A DNA stretch of 64,000 nt from Leptofilum sp041748655 (GTDB lineage: Bacteria; Chloroflexota; Anaerolineae; Promineifilales; Promineifilaceae): contig JBGTCV010000007.1 in assembly GCA_041748655.1 (NCBI GenBank), forward strand, positions 47,874 to 111,873, read 5' to 3'. Both the position numbers and the translations under genes were made by a program. The number at the start of each line of letters is the position of its first letter. Position 1 is the first letter of the stretch. This document shows, piece after piece, positions 23,496 to 32,064 of the stretch. Below the pieces are notes generated by a model. That model saw nothing but the letters and a program-made list of their open reading frames with translations. It was not told where the DNA came from and made no database searches.

Positions 23496-26400
23496 ATGAC
23501 CAGCGAGAAAGACCCCAACGCAGAGCCACAAACCATCGCCCCCACAGAAGAGTCGTCATTAGCGCCGCTCGAAACAGCGCCGCTTGATAACAGCGCCGAA
23601 ATAGAGCCGGAACCGGGCGACCCCGCTGTTGGCGCTTTTCCCACCGTCGGCATTGGCGCGTCGGCCGGTGGCCTGGCGGCGTTTGAACAGTTTTTTGCCG
23701 CCATACCGTCCGACGTTGATCCCGGCATGGCCTTTATCCTGGTGCAGCATTTGTCGCCCGACCACAAGAGCCTGCTGACGGAACTGGTGCGGCGCTGCAC
23801 CCGGATGCAAGTTTACCAAGTAGAAGATGGCATGACGGTGCAGCCCAACTGCGCCTACATTATCCCGCCGAATCATGATATGGCCTTTTTGCAAGGCAAG
23901 CTGCATCTGTTGGAGATGGGCGAAAGGCATGGATTGCGCCTGCCAATTGATTTCTTTTTCCGTTCTCTGGCTCAGGATCAGCGCGAGCGGGCCATCTGCA
24001 TTGTGCTGTCTGGAACTGGCAGCGACGGTACGCTGGGCGTGCGGGCCATCAAGGAGGCTGGCGGCATGGCGATGGCCCAAACGCCCGAATCGACAGAGTT
24101 TGACGGGATGCCGCGCAGCGCCATTGCCACCGGGTTGGTGGATTATGTGCTGCTCCCGGCGGAGATGCCGGCCCAACTCATCGCCTACGCCGCTCATGCC
24201 TACGGCCATAAGCCGCGCCCAACGCCGCCGCTGCAACCCAAAGAAGACAGGTTGAACAAGATATTCATCCTGCTGCGCGCCGAGACCGGCCACGACTTTT
24301 CGCAGTACAAACAAAACACCATTACCCGCCGCATCGAGCGGCGCATGGCCGTGCAGCAGATTGAGCATGTTGATGAGTACCTCCGTTATTTGCAACAAAA
24401 CGGGACCGAAGTAGGGGCGCTCTTCCACGATTTGCTCATTGGCGTCACCCAGTTCTTCCGTGATCCGGAAGCGTTCGCCGCCCTGGAAACGCAAGCCATT
24501 CCCAAACTCCTGGCCGCCAAGTCCAGCGGCGACCTGGTGCGGGTCTGGGTGCCTGGCTGCTCTACCGGCGAGGAAGCCTATTCCATTGCTATCTTGATTC
24601 GGGAGCAAATGAAAGCGTTGAAGCAGCGGTTTAAGGTGCAGATTTTTGCCACCGACATTGACAGCCGGGCCATTACCACGGCCCGCGCCGGGGTTTACCC
24701 GGCCAGCATTGCCGCAGACGTCTCCCCGGAGCGGCTGGATCGCTTTTTCGCCCATGATGCGGCGAAGAGCGTTTACCGGATTCAAAAAGATGTGCGCGAC
24801 ATGCTCATTTTCTCGGAACAAGATCTGATCCAGGCTCCGCCCTTTTCCCGGCTGGACCTGATTAGCTGCCGCAATCTGCTGATTTACATGAGCGGGGCTT
24901 TGCAGAAGAAGCTGATGCCCCTGTTTCACTATGCCTTGAACCCCGGCGGCCTGCTCTTTTTGGGCAGCTCGGAGAGCGTGGGCGAGTTTGGCCAGCTCTT
25001 TGCGCCGCTGGATCGTAAATGGAAGTTGTACCTGCGCCAGGGAGAGCCATCTGGCGCGGGCTATCCGGATTTAGGCCAGATCATCCCGACGGCAACGGCC
25101 GTCCGCATCAAGCAACGGCCGTTAACAACCCCCGCCAGTGAGACGAAACTACCGCTGCGCCAGCTGACCGAACAAACGCTGCTTGAAAAGTACACCCCGG
25201 CAGCGGTTCTGGTCAACGCGCAGGGCGACATCTGCTACATTCACGGCCGTACCGGGCGCTATCTGGAACCGGTGTCTGGCGAAGTGGGTGTCAACAACAT
25301 GTTGGCGATGGCCCGCGAGGGGCTGCGACGGCCGTTAACCTCCGCCTTGCATCAAGCAGCGGCCAACCACACCCCGGTGTTCCGCCCTGGCCTGCGGGTG
25401 AAAACGAACGGGGGTTTTACCACCGTTGATCTGACGCTGCGGCCAACGGCCATTGCCAGCGGCAGCGAACCAAAGCTGTATCTGGTCATTCTGAAAGAGG
25501 TGGCGGAACAGGGTGGGGAAACGGCCGTTGCCTCCAGCCCCGACGAAACACGCCTCGCCAGCGACAGCGACAGCGACAGCGACAGCCGCATTGCCGCCCT
25601 GGAGCAAGAACTACAGGCGAAAGAAGAATATCTGCAAACGGCCGTTGAAGAAATGGAAACGGCCAACGAAGAGCTAAAATCTATCAACGAGGAGCTGCAA
25701 TCGGTCAACGAAGAACTCTCCACCGTCAACACCGAACTACAACAGCGCGTGACAGAACTATCGCGGGCCAACAACGACATGAACAACCTGCTCGCCGGGA
25801 CCGGCGTAGGCACTATTTTTGTGGATCATCAACTGCGGATCCAACGCTTTACCCCAACCGTGACGGAACTCATCCACCTTATCCCCACCGATATCGGCCG
25901 GCCGGTGGGCCACATCACCGCCAATCTGGCGGGGTATGATCGTCTGGTAGACGACGTGCAGGCTGTGTTAGACAACCTCGCACCCAAAGAGATCGAAGTG
26001 CAAACCCCGACTGGCGACTGGTATATGCTGGGCATCCGCCCCTATCGCACCCTGGAAAATGTGATCGAGGGGGCCGTGATAACCTTTGTGGACATCACCC
26101 GCATCAAAAAGTCGGAAGCGCTGCAACGACTGGCGGCGGTGGTGCGCGACGCCAGCGACGCCATCACGTTGCAAGATTTGCAGGGCAATATTTTGGCCTG
26201 GAACCCGGCCGCCGAGCGGTTATACGGTTGGCCTGAAACGGAGGCGTTTGAGCTGAAAAACCGTAACCGGATTCCCCCAGATCTGCACGCACAAGAGATG
26301 GAGGTGATCCGGCAGTTGAGCCAGGCGGCCGCTCTGGAGCCATATCGTACCCGCCGGTTGTGTAAAGACGGTCGGATCGTGGACGTCTACTTAACGGCCA

Positions 26401-26504
26401 CGGCGCTGATCGACGAAGCTGGCGAGGTCTACGCCATTGCCACCACCGAGCGGCAAATAGGCCAGGCCCAAAAAGAGAAAAAACAGGTAGGAAAAAAACC
26501 ATGA
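23496..26504 (+). CDS. CheB-CheR fusion with PAS domains
   Basis: This 1002-residue protein has, in order, five parts. An acidic leader comes first. A CheB methylesterase domain (about 48-235) keeps its catalytic Ser in GIGASAGG, His in VQHLSPDH and Asp in SGTGSDGTLG. A CheR methyltransferase (about 245-510) keeps the SAM motif VWVPGCSTGEEAYS. A coiled coil (about 690-770) has repeated EEL-type heptads, NEELKSINEELQSVNEEL. Two PAS domains follow. There is no CheA, CheW or receptor gene nearby, so it may tune a local kinase pathway rather than motility. Its stop overlaps the next gene, a hybrid kinase, by ATGA. An Asp-Ser repeat (SDSDSDSDS) precedes the coiled coil. Confidence 0.93.
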   Translation: MTSEKDPNAEPQTIAPTEESSLAPLETAPLDNSAEIEPEPGDPAVGAFPTVGIGASAGGLAAFEQFFAAIPSDVDPGMAFILVQHLSPDHKSLLTELVRRCTRMQVYQVEDGMTVQPNCAYIIPPNHDMAFLQGKLHLLEMGERHGLRLPIDFFFRSLAQDQRERAICIVLSGTGSDGTLGVRAIKEAGGMAMAQTPESTEFDGMPRSAIATGLVDYVLLPAEMPAQLIAYAAHAYGHKPRPTPPLQPKEDRLNKIFILLRAETGHDFSQYKQNTITRRIERRMAVQQIEHVDEYLRYLQQNGTEVGALFHDLLIGVTQFFRDPEAFAALETQAIPKLLAAKSSGDLVRVWVPGCSTGEEAYSIAILIREQMKALKQRFKVQIFATDIDSRAITTARAGVYPASIAADVSPERLDRFFAHDAAKSVYRIQKDVRDMLIFSEQDLIQAPPFSRLDLISCRNLLIYMSGALQKKLMPLFHYALNPGGLLFLGSSESVGEFGQLFAPLDRKWKLYLRQGEPSGAGYPDLGQIIPTATAVRIKQRPLTTPASETKLPLRQLTEQTLLEKYTPAAVLVNAQGDICYIHGRTGRYLEPVSGEVGVNNMLAMAREGLRRPLTSALHQAAANHTPVFRPGLRVKTNGGFTTVDLTLRPTAIASGSEPKLYLVILKEVAEQGGETAVASSPDETRLASDSDSDSDSRIAALEQELQAKEEYLQTAVEEMETANEELKSINEELQSVNEELSTVNTELQQRVTELSRANNDMNNLLAGTGVGTIFVDHQLRIQRFTPTVTELIHLIPTDIGRPVGHITANLAGYDRLVDDVQAVLDNLAPKEIEVQTPTGDWYMLGIRPYRTLENVIEGAVITFVDITRIKKSEALQRLAAVVRDASDAITLQDLQGNILAWNPAAERLYGWPETEAFELKNRNRIPPDLHAQEMEVIRQLSQAAALEPYRTRRLCKDGRIVDVYLTATALIDEAGEVYAIATTERQIGQAQKEKKQVGKKP

Positions 26505-28285
26505 GCGAAATAGAAATGAATTCTGCCGAGGATGTGCGCCGGCGCGCCGAAGAAATTGCCGCTCAGATGCCAGAAGATCTGGCTGATTTTTCGCCAGAAG
26601 CGGGGCGGCGGCTGCTCCATGAGCTGCGCGTCCACCAGATAGAGCTGGAGATGCAGAATGAGGAGCTGCGCCGGACGCAGTTGGAATTGGAAGCGGCGCG
26701 GGCGCGCTATTTTGACCTGTATGATCTGGCCCCGGTTGGTTATGTCACCCTCAGCGACAAGGGAATCATTGTGGAAACGAACCTGACGCTGGTTGATCTG
26801 CTGGGGGTGAAGCGTAATCAGGTCGTGAAACGGCCGTTAACCCGCTTCATCTTCCCTCCAGACCAGGACATCTTCTACCACCACCACCGCCAGCTTTTTG
26901 CCACCGGCGCGCCCCAAATTTGCGAACTGCGCTTGTTACGCGCCACCGGCGACTCCTTTTGGGCCCAGTTTGAATCGACGATCGAGCCGCAAAATGATGG
27001 AATCGCGCCAACCTGCCGCATCATCATCAGCGACATTGTTACGCGCAAGCAAGCGGCGATGAGGCTGGTAGAAAGCCACCACCGCCTGGAAAAAGCCATT
27101 GACGAATTGCGTGAGGCGCAGTCACAGCTTGTGCAGCAAGAGCGGCTGGCAGCCATCGGGCAGCTGGCGGCCGGCATCGCCCACGATTTCAACAACATCC
27201 TGGCGGTCATCACTATCTACATTGATATGAGCCTCAACGCGCCCGATCTCTCCCCCCAGCATCGCAAACGCCTGGGGATCATTGGCCACCAGGCCGGGCG
27301 CGCCGCCGACCTGGTGCAGCAAGTCCTCGATTTCGGCGGGCGCGCCGTGCTGCAAACCTATTCGTTTAACCTGGTGACCCTTCTCCAAGAGCAGGTTGAA
27401 TTGTGGCAGCGCACCATACCGGAGTCTATCCAGATTCATTTTGTCGCTGAGACGGCCGATTGCCTGGTCAAGGCCGACCCGACGCGCCTCCAGCAGCTGT
27501 TCACCAATCTGGTTCTCAATGCCCGCGACGCCATGCCCGACGGCGGTGATCTGCATCTGAGTGTGGAGCAGCTTCATTTGGGTCACCGCGACACAGCGCC
27601 GCTGCCCGGCATGGCCGCCGGGGATTGGGCGCGGATAACCATTAGCGACAGCGGCACAGGTATTCCTGCCACGACGCTGCCGCATGTCTTCGAGCCGTTT
27701 TTTACCACCAAAGGGCCGGGTCAGGGCAGCGGACTGGGGCTGGCCCAGGTGTATGGCATTGTCAAACAGCACAACGGGTATATTGACGTGCAGACCGCAG
27801 ATGGCCGGGGTACAACCTTTACCATTTATCTACCGATGCTGATCGCCACGACGCTGGCAGAAACGGCCGTTGCCCAACCGACCGTGCCTCAGGGGCAAGG
27901 CGAGACCATCCTGATTGTGGAGGACAACGAAGCCTTGCGCGAGGCATTGGCCATCATCCTGGTTGAGCTGAACTATCAGGTAGTGACCGCCGCAGACGGC
28001 CGTGAGGCGTTGGCCATTCTGGAACAAGATGGGGAAGGCGAGCTGTCAGGGCCAGCCATCGCCCTGGTCCTTAGCGATCTGGTCATGCCGAACATGGGTG
28101 GGAAGGCGTTGCTGCAGGCGATGCGCCAACGTGGCTATACTATGCCATTCCTGATCTTGAGCGGCCAGCCTATAGAAGCAGAACGCCAACCGCTGCAAAC
28201 CCTGGGTTACGCCGGTTGGCTGATCAAACCAATCGGGACGGGAGAGCTGGCAACCGCGGTAGCGCGCCATGTGAATAAGCCATAG
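26501..28285 (+). CDS. PAS hybrid histidine kinase with C-terminal receiver
   Basis: The 594-residue protein is a soluble kinase. A helical N-terminus (ELRVHQIELEMQNEELRRTQLELE) is followed by a PAS domain (about 75-195). The phospho-His lies in GIAHDFNNILAV near residue 226. The HATPase has NLVLNARDAMP, DSGTGIP and GQGSGLGLAQVYGIVKQHNG. A receiver domain (about 470-590) has LILSGQP and its Asp in LVLSDLVMPN. It is translationally coupled to the CheB-CheR-PAS protein, so the pair probably acts together. No separate DNA-binding regulator is adjacent. Confidence 0.93.
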   Translation: MSEIEMNSAEDVRRRAEEIAAQMPEDLADFSPEAGRRLLHELRVHQIELEMQNEELRRTQLELEAARARYFDLYDLAPVGYVTLSDKGIIVETNLTLVDLLGVKRNQVVKRPLTRFIFPPDQDIFYHHHRQLFATGAPQICELRLLRATGDSFWAQFESTIEPQNDGIAPTCRIIISDIVTRKQAAMRLVESHHRLEKAIDELREAQSQLVQQERLAAIGQLAAGIAHDFNNILAVITIYIDMSLNAPDLSPQHRKRLGIIGHQAGRAADLVQQVLDFGGRAVLQTYSFNLVTLLQEQVELWQRTIPESIQIHFVAETADCLVKADPTRLQQLFTNLVLNARDAMPDGGDLHLSVEQLHLGHRDTAPLPGMAAGDWARITISDSGTGIPATTLPHVFEPFFTTKGPGQGSGLGLAQVYGIVKQHNGYIDVQTADGRGTTFTIYLPMLIATTLAETAVAQPTVPQGQGETILIVEDNEALREALAIILVELNYQVVTAADGREALAILEQDGEGELSGPAIALVLSDLVMPNMGGKALLQAMRQRGYTMPFLILSGQPIEAERQPLQTLGYAGWLIKPIGTGELATAVARHVNKP

Positions 28286-28336
28286 GCCTCTTTATCTCCT
28301 GAGAAGGGTTAGCTGTACCATGAATGGGAGAGTCGT

Positions 28337-29611
28337 ATGCGCGGCATAAATCTTTCGCAGCCGGACAGCTGGACGTTCTGGCGGGTAGTCTGGACCACGC
28401 TCGTTCTGGCTGCTGTTTGCCTGAGTTTTTGGCTTCTTTATCGCTTTAGTCAGGTCGTTTTCATCCTGTTTATCGCCATTATGATAGGCACGGTACTTCG
28501 ACCGGCAGTTGTCCGCTTGCAGGGATGGGGGCTGCCTCCTAAAGCGGGGGTCATGCTTGTCTATCTGCTGCTGCTGGCCTTGCTCGCAGGCTTCACGCTG
28601 CTGTTATTCCCCCTGATTGCTGAACAAAGCGCCACGATTACGGCCGCTGCGCCACAGTATTACCAAAACTTGCGCGGGTGGTTGCTGGATCATCCTAATC
28701 AATCAATTGGCCGTCTGGGTAGAGTCATTCCTATCACATTGGCGCTTCCGGTTCCGGTGCAGCAAACGGGGCAGGAGATGCTGGAGTCGGCCGGGCAGGC
28801 GTTGGGGTATGTGACGGTAGTGGCTGAGGTTATTTTTACGGCCGTTGTCATTCTCCTGTTAGCCGCTTACTGGACGCTCGATGGCCCGCGAACCACGCGC
28901 TCCTGGCTGGCACTGCTGCCACGGGAGCAGCGCGAGAGCTTAAGCGAACTAATTGCGGCCATCGAAACCAAGGTTGGCGCTTACATTGCCGGGCAAGGCG
29001 TCCTGATGCTCGTTGTCGGAGGCCTGAGTCTGGTGGCCTATTGGCTCATTGGCCTGCCCTATGTTCTGGTTCTGGCTTTTGTCGCCGGTTTGATGGAGGC
29101 TGTCCCACTCCTTGGCCCGCTGCTGGGAGCGATTCCGGCGCTGCTGGTGGCCCTGACCCTGGGACCTGACAAGGTTATCTGGGTGATCGTTGCCACACTT
29201 GTCATTCAACAGTTGGAAAACAGCCTGCTCGTGCCGCGTATTATGCGTCGAGCAGTCGGCGTCAACCCCTTTGTCACCTTGCTGTCCCTTTTCGCTTTCA
29301 GCTCGCTGCTGGGCATTGCTGGCGCGCTGCTGGCTATCCCCATGGCCGCCATTATTCAGCTTTTTCTGGACCGTTTCCTGTTTCGTCCGGGAGCGATGGA
29401 GCCGGTGGTATCGTCCGGTCGGGACTATGCCAGTCGGCTGCATTATGAAACGCAAGCGCTGGTCCAAGACCTGCGCAAGCAGGCGCGGCTTGAGAAGGGC
29501 GGCTCAGACGAAAGGGTCCAGCAAACAGATCAGGTGATGGATGAGATTGAGGCGATTGCCACCGACCTGGGCAGTTTACTGGCCCGGTCTGGCAGTTTGG
29601 AGACAGAATGA
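28337..29611 (+). CDS. AI-2E family transporter (first of pair)
   Basis: The 424-residue membrane protein has about eight helices and the AI-2E/PerM-family signatures: FIAIMIGTVLRPAVVRLQ near the N-terminus, VAGLMEAVPLLGPLLGAIPALLVAL in the second half and LLSLFAFSSLLGIAGALLAIPMAAIIQ near the end. The name comes from TqsA; other family members are Na+/H+ antiporters or of unknown substrate. A Gln/Arg-rich C-terminal tail is predicted helical. It overlaps the next gene, a paralogue, by 4 nt. Confidence 0.9.
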   Translation: MRGINLSQPDSWTFWRVVWTTLVLAAVCLSFWLLYRFSQVVFILFIAIMIGTVLRPAVVRLQGWGLPPKAGVMLVYLLLLALLAGFTLLLFPLIAEQSATITAAAPQYYQNLRGWLLDHPNQSIGRLGRVIPITLALPVPVQQTGQEMLESAGQALGYVTVVAEVIFTAVVILLLAAYWTLDGPRTTRSWLALLPREQRESLSELIAAIETKVGAYIAGQGVLMLVVGGLSLVAYWLIGLPYVLVLAFVAGLMEAVPLLGPLLGAIPALLVALTLGPDKVIWVIVATLVIQQLENSLLVPRIMRRAVGVNPFVTLLSLFAFSSLLGIAGALLAIPMAAIIQLFLDRFLFRPGAMEPVVSSGRDYASRLHYETQALVQDLRKQARLEKGGSDERVQQTDQVMDEIEAIATDLGSLLARSGSLETE

Positions 29612-30774
29612 CGAAACAGACGGTGTGGTTGGGAACGGCCGTTATGACCACCCTGCTAGCTCTGGCGCTGGCGTGGCAGTTTCGCCTGGCCTTTGTCTAC
29701 GTCTTGATCTCGCTGGCGTTGGTGGCGGCCGTGCGTCCCCTGTTTCAGCGCCAGGCTGACCGCAGTTGGCCGCTGCGCCTGGCCCTGATTCTGCTCTACC
29801 TGACGATCCTGGGCAGCTTCAGCCTCTTACTCTTCTACGGCATTGGTGCCGCGTTTCGCGACATTCAGCAGTTAGCTGAGCAGGTGTCGGCGCAGGATGG
29901 GTGGCAGCAGCCAGCCTGGCTGCTGGGCAGCTCGCTGCAACAGTTGCTAGACACATGGCTGCCCCAACCCAGCGAACTATTTGCCGCCATCATCGGCGAT
30001 CAGGGGCAGTTGGCGCTCCTGGCCGTACTCGGTTTTACGCAGGGTGTTTTTAATCTCTTGAGCGGGGGATTGGTCGTGATTTTCTTAAGCGTTTATTGGA
30101 GCGTCGATCAGAACCGGTTTGAACGGCTCTGGCTCTCGCTGCTGCCACCTAATCAGCGTGCCCAGGCGCGTGACATCTGGCAGACCGTTGAGCGCGATCT
30201 GGGCGTTTATATTCGCAGCGAGGCCGTGCGAAGTCTCCTGGCCGCGCTGCTGTTGGGCCTGGGGTATTGGGCGTTTGGCTCGCCATACCCGGCCCTGTTG
30301 GCCGTGACCGGCGCGCTGGTTTTGCTGATACCCCTTGTTGGCACGCTTCTGGCGGTGATCCTCCCCCTTTTGCTGGGGCTGCTGGACGGTGTGCTAATCA
30401 GCCTGGTTACCGTTCTCTACACGCTCGTCGTGATAGCCACCCTGAATTTGTGGATCGCGCCGCGCCTGTTCAAGCGGGATGAGTACAATCCCATTCTGAC
30501 CATCGTCATCCTTATGGCTCTGGCCGACGCTTATGGATTGCTGGGCATCATCGTTGCGCCGCCTTTGTCTGCCGCCTGCCAAATCTTGTGGAGACGGCTG
30601 GTCAGCCACCGCCCGGTTTCCGGCGCTGCGGCCCAGATTACCGACCTCAAGGAGCGGCAAGCACAGATTCAGACCATCATCGCGGCGATGGATGAACCGC
30701 CGCCATTAATTACCAGCAGTATGGAGCGGCTCACCTCCCTGATGGATAAAGCGGAACCTGCGCTGCCAGGGTAA
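29608..30774 (+). CDS. AI-2E family transporter (second of pair)
   Basis: The 388-residue paralogue of the preceding protein keeps the same membrane plan (TGALVLLIPLVGTLLAVILPLLLGLLDG; ILMALADAYGLLGIIVAPPLSAACQILW) but is clearly diverged. The ATG overlaps the preceding stop (ATGA), and an acidic/helical tail follows the last helix. Tandem, translationally coupled members raise the chance of a heteromeric transporter; substrate is unknown. Confidence 0.88.
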   Translation: MTKQTVWLGTAVMTTLLALALAWQFRLAFVYVLISLALVAAVRPLFQRQADRSWPLRLALILLYLTILGSFSLLLFYGIGAAFRDIQQLAEQVSAQDGWQQPAWLLGSSLQQLLDTWLPQPSELFAAIIGDQGQLALLAVLGFTQGVFNLLSGGLVVIFLSVYWSVDQNRFERLWLSLLPPNQRAQARDIWQTVERDLGVYIRSEAVRSLLAALLLGLGYWAFGSPYPALLAVTGALVLLIPLVGTLLAVILPLLLGLLDGVLISLVTVLYTLVVIATLNLWIAPRLFKRDEYNPILTIVILMALADAYGLLGIIVAPPLSAACQILWRRLVSHRPVSGAAAQITDLKERQAQIQTIIAAMDEPPPLITSSMERLTSLMDKAEPALPG

Positions 30775-30803
30775 CGGGTGAGCATAAGGGCAGCGCCTTG
30801 TGC

Positions 30804-31202
30804 CTACTGTTGGGCAGCATAGACGGTGGGGTAGATTTTTTGGGCGTGGTAGAAGAGGTCTGCCAGGGCCATGACTTTCCAGATGGGGCCTTTGGGCTTT
30901 ACTTTTTTGCTGCCCACGGCTTTGGTGAGGCTGAGCTGGCCGAGCAAAATTTGGTGCAGCGCTTCCCCGGTTACGTCGATATCCAGGTCGGGTTTTTGGG
31001 TAGAACGGCCGTATTCAATTTGCAACGGCCGTTCTTTGGCATTAATCAGCAGCATCCCCTCTGGCTCAGACACATTGAAGCGAATGCACAGCTTCGCCTT
31101 CAGCAAAGAGTCCGTCGCCTGCGGCAAATCTGCCTCTATCCGACCAAATAAATCTGCCAAACAGCCATACAGCTGCGCTTCATCCTGATATGCCATATTC
31201 AA
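30804..31202 (-). CDS. SCP2 sterol-binding-domain protein
   Basis: This 132-residue protein is essentially one SCP2-like domain: FGRIEADLPQATDSLLKAKLCIRFNVSEPEGMLLINAKERPLQIEYG, PDLDIDVTGEALHQILLGQLSLTKAV, then FKVMALADLF-like (IWKVMALADLFYHAQKIYP). Such domains form a hydrophobic tunnel for lipids. The partner is unknown. It lies tail-to-tail with the AI-2E pair and downstream of the duplicated-repeat protein on the same strand. Its 5' edge abuts an inverted repeat. Confidence 0.8.
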   Translation of the reverse strand: MNMAYQDEAQLYGCLADLFGRIEADLPQATDSLLKAKLCIRFNVSEPEGMLLINAKERPLQIEYGRSTQKPDLDIDVTGEALHQILLGQLSLTKAVGSKKVKPKGPIWKVMALADLFYHAQKIYPTVYAAQQ

Positions 31203-31274
31203 TTACCCAATGACTCCAATTACTCAATTACCCAATTACAATGATAGTAATTGGGTAATTGGGTAATTCAGTAA
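31203..31274. repeat. Inverted repeat of ATTACCCAATT units
   Basis: Units of the form AATTACCCAATTAC run in one direction and their complement (GTAATTGGGTAATTGGG) runs back, so the whole spacer can fold into a long AT-rich hairpin. It separates the SCP2 gene from the duplicated-repeat gene. Confidence 0.65.
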
Positions 31275-31955
31275 TTATTCTTCGCTTATCTCGCCGGTAA
31301 ATTTTTGCTTCAGCTGCTCCGCCTGGAACTGGACGGAATAGTTGATCATATACCAGATCCCTTTCCATGTTTCCGGGTCCATCAAATCTTCCCGCGTGGC
31401 CCCTTGCAGGCTGTCCATTATCCCTTTAGCCACCTCGGGCGTAAAGCGATCGATATTGCTCTTGACGAAGTTGAGCATCGTGTCTGGCTGGAGCGGTTTG
31501 GGCAGCTGTTCATTCATCTTGTCGCGCAGCTGCCCCGCCTGAAACTTGGCTGAGTAGCTGAGCATGTAGCCCAACCCTTTCCACGTTTCAATATCCATCA
31601 TATCTTCACGGGTCATGCCCTGGAAGTTTTCCAGGATGCCCAGCTGCATTTCGGGGGTGAACTGGCTGAGGTTTTGGCGCAGGTAGGTGAGCAGCTGCAC
31701 GGGGTTGTAGGGAGAGGTGGTGGTTTGGGGAACGGCCGTTTTCAAATCAGCCACCAGTACGTCCAGCTCAGCCAGCAGCTCCTTTTTCCGGGCCAACAGT
31801 TCGGCCTCCGCCTTGCTCATGGCTGGGGAGGGGGTGGCCTGAACCATATTTTGGTGTACACGGCAGTACGCTGAGCCTTCAACAGCTGCGTTTTTGCAGG
31901 GATTGCCCGCCTTCGTCGTGGCGGCACAGGGGGTGGGGGATTGTTCGCTCATCAA
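31275..31955 (-). CDS. Zinc-finger-like plus duplicated helical repeat protein
   Basis: The 226-residue protein opens with CAATTKAGNPCKNAAVEGSAYCRVH, the Cys/His spacing of DUF5763-type small zinc modules. A coiled stretch (AEAELLARKKELLAELDVLV) follows. Two tandem copies of a roughly 60-residue helical repeat come next, each with FTPE(M/V)...GI(L/M), then TREDxMDxETWKGxxYMxxYSxxFQAxQL. The repeats share more than half their residues. I do not recognise the repeat family. No signal or membrane segment. It likely shares a transcript with the SCP2 gene downstream. Confidence 0.7.
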   Translation of the reverse strand: MMSEQSPTPCAATTKAGNPCKNAAVEGSAYCRVHQNMVQATPSPAMSKAEAELLARKKELLAELDVLVADLKTAVPQTTTSPYNPVQLLTYLRQNLSQFTPEMQLGILENFQGMTREDMMDIETWKGLGYMLSYSAKFQAGQLRDKMNEQLPKPLQPDTMLNFVKSNIDRFTPEVAKGIMDSLQGATREDLMDPETWKGIWYMINYSVQFQAEQLKQKFTGEISEE

Positions 31956-31990
31956 GAATCTCCTTGTGGACTATTAATTGGATGGTAGCG

Positions 31991-32064
31991 AGTAAAAAGT
32001 GATAAGTGATAAGTAAAAAGAGAAGCACTTTTCACTTTTTACTTTTCACTTATCTCTCACTTTT
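31991..32064. repeat. Inverted repeat of AGTAAAAAGTG units
   Basis: AGTAAAAAGTGATAAGTG on the left mirrors CACTTTTTACTTTTCACTT on the right, forming an AT-rich hairpin. Its right edge runs into the end of the acyl-ACP-reductase-like gene and supplies that gene's stop codon. Confidence 0.6.
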
